Shown here one piece after another: positions 43,377 through 46,358 of a stretch of 46,358 nt of DNA. Under the pieces are notes generated by a model. The model searched no databases. It worked only from the letters and a program-made list of their open reading frames with translations, and was not told the DNA's origin. The DNA lies in contig NZ_RJVR01000080.1 in the NCBI RefSeq assembly GCF_003999195.1, forward strand, positions 1 to 46,358, in the 5' to 3' direction. The DNA comes from Streptomyces soli (GTDB lineage: Bacteria > Actinomycetota > Actinomycetes > Streptomycetales > Streptomycetaceae). The stretch's first letter is position 1. The number at the start of each line of letters is the position of its first letter. The position numbers and the translations under genes are program-made.

Positions 43377-43487
43377 TCAGCGGACCACGTGGTAGAGCAA
43401 CCCCACCGCCGGAGGCAGGAAGAACGCCATCCCCACGGCAATCGCCGAACACGCCAGCCCACCCAGCAGGTACAACACGCGGCCCAT
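43377..43487 (-). CDS. Possible 36-residue membrane peptide
   Basis: The frame MGRVLYLLGGLACSAIAVGM, then AFFLPPAVGLLYHVVR forms one or two tight hydrophobic segments with charged ends. The ATG at 43487 has GGAG nine bases upstream and lies 17 bp after the GNAT stop on the same strand. It is too short to place in a family. Composition and position suggest a real small membrane protein. Confidence 0.4.
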   Translation of the reverse strand: MGRVLYLLGGLACSAIAVGMAFFLPPAVGLLYHVVR

Positions 43488-43503
43488 CCATCGAGACTCC
43501 AGC

Positions 43504-43995
43504 TCAACTCACCGCTCTGTCCAGCGGTTTGGCGTAGCAGCGGCTGAGCTCATCGAAGCGGTAGGGGCCGAATTTGGCGCAGGGCTCGTAGCCGCTGGAG
43601 GTGTAGAGGGAGATGGCCTCCGGCAGGTTGGTGCCGGTCTCCAGGACCATTCGGGTGCGGCCCGCGGCACGGGCGTCGTCCTCCAGGGCCGCCAGCACGC
43701 GTCGGGACAGGCCGCGGCCGCGCGCCTCCGGGATCACGTACATGCGCTTGATCTCCGCGTCGCCGTCCGCGTACCCCTGGGCGTTCTCGTCCTGACTGCG
43801 CCAGCCGCCGGTGGCGACCGGGGTGTCCTGGTCGTCGTAAACGATCAGGTACAGACCCTGGGGCGGCTCGAACATGGCCGGGTCGAGGGGCGTGACGTCG
43901 CCCCCGCCGCCGTTCCCGTACCGCTCGGCGTACTCGAGCTGCACGCGACGGTTGAGCTTGACGGCGTTAGGGTGTCCGAAGGAGACAGGTCGCAT
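43504..43995 (-). CDS. GNAT-family N-acetyltransferase
   Basis: A 163-residue acetyltransferase: LYLIVYDDQDTPVATGGWRS, AEIKRMYVIPEARGRGLSRR (acetyl-CoA pyrophosphate loop R/QxxGxG/A) and LPEAISLYTSSGYEPCAKFG. The last motif and GxYRF end are typical of streptomycete GNATs of unknown substrate. Several ATGs lie close together; the one at 43995 begins the conserved MRPVSFGHPNAVKLN. It is not fused to a regulator, unlike the MarR-GNAT gene at 17.3 kb, although the acetyltransferase parts look similar. Confidence 0.85.
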   Translation of the reverse strand: MRPVSFGHPNAVKLNRRVQLEYAERYGNGGGGDVTPLDPAMFEPPQGLYLIVYDDQDTPVATGGWRSQDENAQGYADGDAEIKRMYVIPEARGRGLSRRVLAALEDDARAAGRTRMVLETGTNLPEAISLYTSSGYEPCAKFGPYRFDELSRCYAKPLDRAVS

Positions 43996-44009
43996 ATTCA
44001 TCCGAAGCA

Positions 44010-44384
44010 TTGTACTTCTATGCAGCCGGAGTAAGAACCGAGATCTTCACCATGTATTGAACCTGTGAAGCCAGCCATCCGACCTTTCACTAGGAAACGG
44101 TCGCACGAACAGCCCGCGCTTCACAGGAAATTCCTAGGTGGCGAGGACGAAGAAACCTGTTGGTCCAGACCTCTTGACGGCATGTTTGATTCAGCAGTTG
44201 AATCCCCGCAGACCTCAAACCGCAGATGCAGTAGTGCTCAGCGTGGTGTGCGCCGGGACCGGCCCGCACCTCCCCCACCGCAAGCCAGTGCAAATACAGC
44301 GGAAATCTTGCATGGAGTTGCGGGCCGTTGCGCCCGCTTACGGTCAGGGACGCCGAGTTCAGCTGTTGAACATCGGAGTCAACC
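44010..44384. other. Intergenic region between divergent GNAT and GH71/99-like genes
   Basis: A 375-bp stretch with no convincing frame. It contains a DasR-like site joined to a TTGACG promoter element at 44161-44179 and a leader of about 190 bp before the glycosidase. No RNA motif was recognised in the leader. Confidence 0.6.
44161..44179 (+). promoter_or_regulatory. DasR-like site overlapping a -35 box
   Basis: TGGTCCAGACCT (44161-44172) keeps 10 of 12 positions of the DasR core, and the embedded GGTCCAGACC is self-complementary apart from its two central bases. TTGACG (44174-44179) directly follows as a good -35 box, with TTGAAT 18 bp further as a possible -10. It is the likely control point of the GH71/99-like gene. 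Confidence 0.5.
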
Positions 44385-46040
44385 ATGGGTGTGTCACGTC
44401 GTACGTTCCTGACCACGGCGGTCGGCGGTTCGGCGGCCGTGGGGCTTGCCGCGCTCGGTCTGGCGCCGACCGCATATGCGGCGAGTGCGCCGGGAGATGT
44501 GGTCGGGAAGATCACGGTCGGGTACCAGGGCTGGTTCGCCTGCATCGGGGACGGTGCGCCGATCAACGCCTGGTGGCACTGGAGCCCCAACTCCGGTCAG
44601 GCGCCCTCCCCGTCGAACAACGGCATCAAGTGTTGGCCGGACATGCGCGAGTACACCAAGACCTACCAGACCGGTTTCGCCGCGTTGGGCAACGGCCAGC
44701 CGGCGACGCTGTTCTCGTCGTACGACCAGCAGACGGTGAACACGCACTTCCTGTGGATGCAGCAGAACAACATCGACACCGCGGCCCTGCAGCGGTTCAA
44801 CCCCACCGGCAGCGAGGGCCCGACCCGGGATGCGATGGCCACCAAGGTGCGCAGCGCGGCGGAGGCGTACGGCCGGAAGTTCTACATCATGTACGACGTG
44901 TCCGGCTGGACGAACATGCAGTCCGAGATCAAGACGGACTGGACCAACAAGATGGCCGCGCACACGGCTTCTTCGGCGTACGCCAAGCAGAACGGCAAGC
45001 CGGTCGTCTGCATATGGGGCTTCGGCTTCAACGACAACAACCACCCGGCCACTGCGGCCGCCGCCCTGGACGTGATCAACTGGTTCAAGGCCCAGGGGTG
45101 TTACGTGATCGGCGGCGTGCCGACCTGGTGGCGCACCGGCAACAACGACTCCAAGGCCGGGTTCCTGGACACGTACCACGCCTTCAACATGATCTCCCCG
45201 TGGATGGTCGGCCGGATCGGCACCATCAGCGACGCCGACAACTTCTACAACGTGGCGACCGTGCCCGACGTCGCCGACTGCGCCGCACACGGCATCGACT
45301 ACCAGCCGTGCGTCCTGCCCGGTGACGTCTCGGCGCGGCAGCGGGCGCACGGCGACTTCATGTGGCGGCAGTTCTACAACATGGTGCGGGCCGGGGTGCA
45401 GGGCATCTACATCTCGATGTACGACGAGTACAACGAGGGCAACCAGATCGCCAAAACCGCCGAGTCCCAGGCCTGGACACCGTCCAACGGCGGCATGCTG
45501 GCCCTCGACGAGGACGGCACCGCCTGTTCCTCGGACTACTACCTGCGGCTCACCGGTGACGGCGGGAAGATGCTCAAGGGGCAGATCGCCCTCACCGCCA
45601 CCCGTCCCACCCAGCCGATGCTCTCCAGCAGCACGCCCGGCGTCGGCTCGGTGATCTCGCTGAAGGCCCTGGCCAACAACCAGTACGTCAGCGCGGACAA
45701 CACCGGGACGTCCCCGCTGATCGCCAACCGTACGAGCGTCGGCGCCTGGGAGCAGTTCACCCTCGTCGACGCGGGCAGCGGCAACGTCGCGCTGCTCGCC
45801 CATGCCAACAACCAGTACGTCTGCGCGGACAACACCGGGACGTCCCCGCTGATCGCCAACCGTACGAGCGTCGGCACATGGGAAAGCTTCCAGCTGATCA
45901 AGAACTCCAACGGCACCGTCAGCTTCAAGGCCCTGGCCAACAACCAGTACGTCTGCGCGGACAACACCGGGACGTCCCCGCTGATCGCCAACCGGACCTC
46001 GATCGGGACGTGGGAGCAGTTCACCGTGGCCACCGCCTAG
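44385..46040 (+). CDS. Secreted GH71/GH99-like glycoside hydrolase with fascin-like repeats
   Basis: A 551-residue exported enzyme: Tat-type leader ([20 protein letters not shown], cut near TAYA|ASAPG), then a GH71/99-like barrel: [73 protein letters not shown], ending [20 protein letters not shown]. Three 44-residue fascin-like repeats close the protein ([20 protein letters not shown] and relatives). GH71 enzymes cut alpha-1,3-glucan and GH99 cut alpha-mannan. The next gene looks like an alpha-1,3-glucanase, which favours fungal wall glucan. The ATG at 44385 starts the leader. Confidence 0.85.
   Translation: MGVSRRTFLTTAVGGSAAVGLAALGLAPTAYAASAPGDVVGKITVGYQGWFACIGDGAPINAWWHWSPNSGQAPSPSNNGIKCWPDMREYTKTYQTGFAALGNGQPATLFSSYDQQTVNTHFLWMQQNNIDTAALQRFNPTGSEGPTRDAMATKVRSAAEAYGRKFYIMYDVSGWTNMQSEIKTDWTNKMAAHTASSAYAKQNGKPVVCIWGFGFNDNNHPATAAAALDVINWFKAQGCYVIGGVPTWWRTGNNDSKAGFLDTYHAFNMISPWMVGRIGTISDADNFYNVATVPDVADCAAHGIDYQPCVLPGDVSARQRAHGDFMWRQFYNMVRAGVQGIYISMYDEYNEGNQIAKTAESQAWTPSNGGMLALDEDGTACSSDYYLRLTGDGGKMLKGQIALTATRPTQPMLSSSTPGVGSVISLKALANNQYVSADNTGTSPLIANRTSVGAWEQFTLVDAGSGNVALLAHANNQYVCADNTGTSPLIANRTSVGTWESFQLIKNSNGTVSFKALANNQYVCADNTGTSPLIANRTSIGTWEQFTVATA
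45672..46007 (+). repeat. Three 132-bp coding repeats
   Basis: A block of about 66 bp (from GCCAACAACCAGTACGTC to ATCGCCAACCG) begins at 45672, 45804 and 45936, exactly 132 bp apart. Copies differ at one or two bases, fewer than independent drift with synonymous freedom would give. The repeats code for the fascin-like sugar-binding units. Confidence 0.85.
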
Positions 46041-46110
46041 TCCCGGCCACCAAGGGGAACCACCACCGGGCCAGCCATCAATCTCTTGCGGTGCCGAAAA
46101 GGAGCAATAG

Positions 46111-46358
46111 GTGTTGCAGTCCATCCGATCCCCGAGGCGAGCGATCGTCTTCGCAGTCAGCGCAGGTTTGCTGGCTGCGGCCGGCGCTTTCGCTGTGGTC
46201 ACCCCGTCGGCGTCGGCAGCGACCGCCACCGGTGGGAGCGGCGCGAGCCTGCCGTACGTCGAGGTGCAGGCGGAGAATTCCGCCACCAACGGTTCGGTCA
46301 TCGGCCCGAGTTACACTCAGGGCCAGTTGGCTGACGAGGCGTCGTATCGCAAGGCCAC
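46111..46358 (+). CDS. Secreted glycosidase, N-terminus only (probable GH87 alpha-1,3-glucanase)
   Basis: The GTG at 46111, after AAAAGGAG, opens a signal peptide (AIVFAVSAGLLAAAGAFAVV, cut near ASA|ATAT). The start of a carbohydrate-binding module follows: GASLPYVEVQAENSATNGSV, IGPSYTQGQLADEASYRKA. This opening is typical of actinobacterial GH87 alpha-1,3-glucanases (mycodextranase-like). The catalytic domain lies beyond the window. It follows the GH71/99-like gene by 70 bp on the same strand, so the two probably work together on alpha-1,3-glucan. Confidence 0.6.
   Translation, partial: MLQSIRSPRRAIVFAVSAGLLAAAGAFAVVTPSASAATATGGSGASLPYVEVQAENSATNGSVIGPSYTQGQLADEASYRKA

Noticed and set aside
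44394..46301. 635-codon minus frame opposite the GH71/99-like gene
   Set aside because: Antisense shadow of a repeat-containing gene; its apparent repeats only mirror the fascin-like units.

Overview
The window is high-GC actinobacterial DNA that fits a Streptomyces or close relative. Evidence: GTG starts, GTGA/ATGA stop-start overlaps, a SapA-type spore protein relic, secreted glycosidases with ricin and F5/8-type modules, DasR-like operators, a SARP/LAL-type regulator and a GPP34 protein. The many decayed genes and mobile-element scraps (two TnpB elements, an IS607-like insertion, a group II intron tail, integrase and transposase tails) suggest accessory or chromosome-arm DNA rather than core genome. 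This is inference from one window. Layout: 1-5.2 kb holds a frameshifted TnpB element abutting a truncated AraC gene, a UvrA-like ABC protein, a PNPOx-type gene broken by a small palindromic repeat, two VOC genes (one truncated) and an intact AraC gene sharing a 195-bp near-identical segment with the broken copy. 5.4-7.9 kb holds a SMI1-like scrap, a beta-hydroxyacid dehydrogenase, a secreted ricin lectin and a carotenoid-oxygenase relic. 8.0-13.7 kb is a compact minus-strand operon for a three-subunit molybdenum aldehyde oxidoreductase of PaoABC type plus its XdhC/PaoD maturation protein. It is transcribed away from a TetR gene, and two identical palindromes lie between them. 13.9-18.2 kb holds a truncated PP2C phosphatase, a large membrane protein, a doubly frameshifted SapA relic and a MarR-GNAT fusion whose start codon lies in a perfect hairpin. 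18.2-23.7 kb is a mobile-element graveyard. A SARP/AAA regulator is split by an IS607-like element; removing the element and one copy of a shared GGTG restores the reading frame exactly. Next to it are the C-terminus of a group II intron maturase with an intact 34-nt domain V and an integrase tail. 24.0-28.4 kb holds a MarR repressor, a divergent NTF2-like/deazaflavin reductase/SDR set, GPP34, a transposase scrap and an atypical GT51 transglycosylase. 28.6-33.7 kb holds a histidine-kinase scrap, a secreted ThuA-ricin protein behind a DasR-like site, an orphan ctaD with a coupled membrane partner, hemerythrin, and a DUF6328/receiver chimera. 33.9-41.8 kb is the most interesting part: a nine-gene operon (split transketolase, divergent M24 protein, two beta-hydroxyacid dehydrogenases, bicupin, Dabb protein, crotonase, FadR-type GntR) behind three tandem 8-bp repeats. 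It looks like a catabolic pathway whose substrate I cannot name. 41.9-46.4 kb is a secreted polysaccharide-degradation island: GH18 with a discoidin-like module, GH71/99-like with fascin-like repeats, and the start of a probable GH87 enzyme, with a GNAT gene between.
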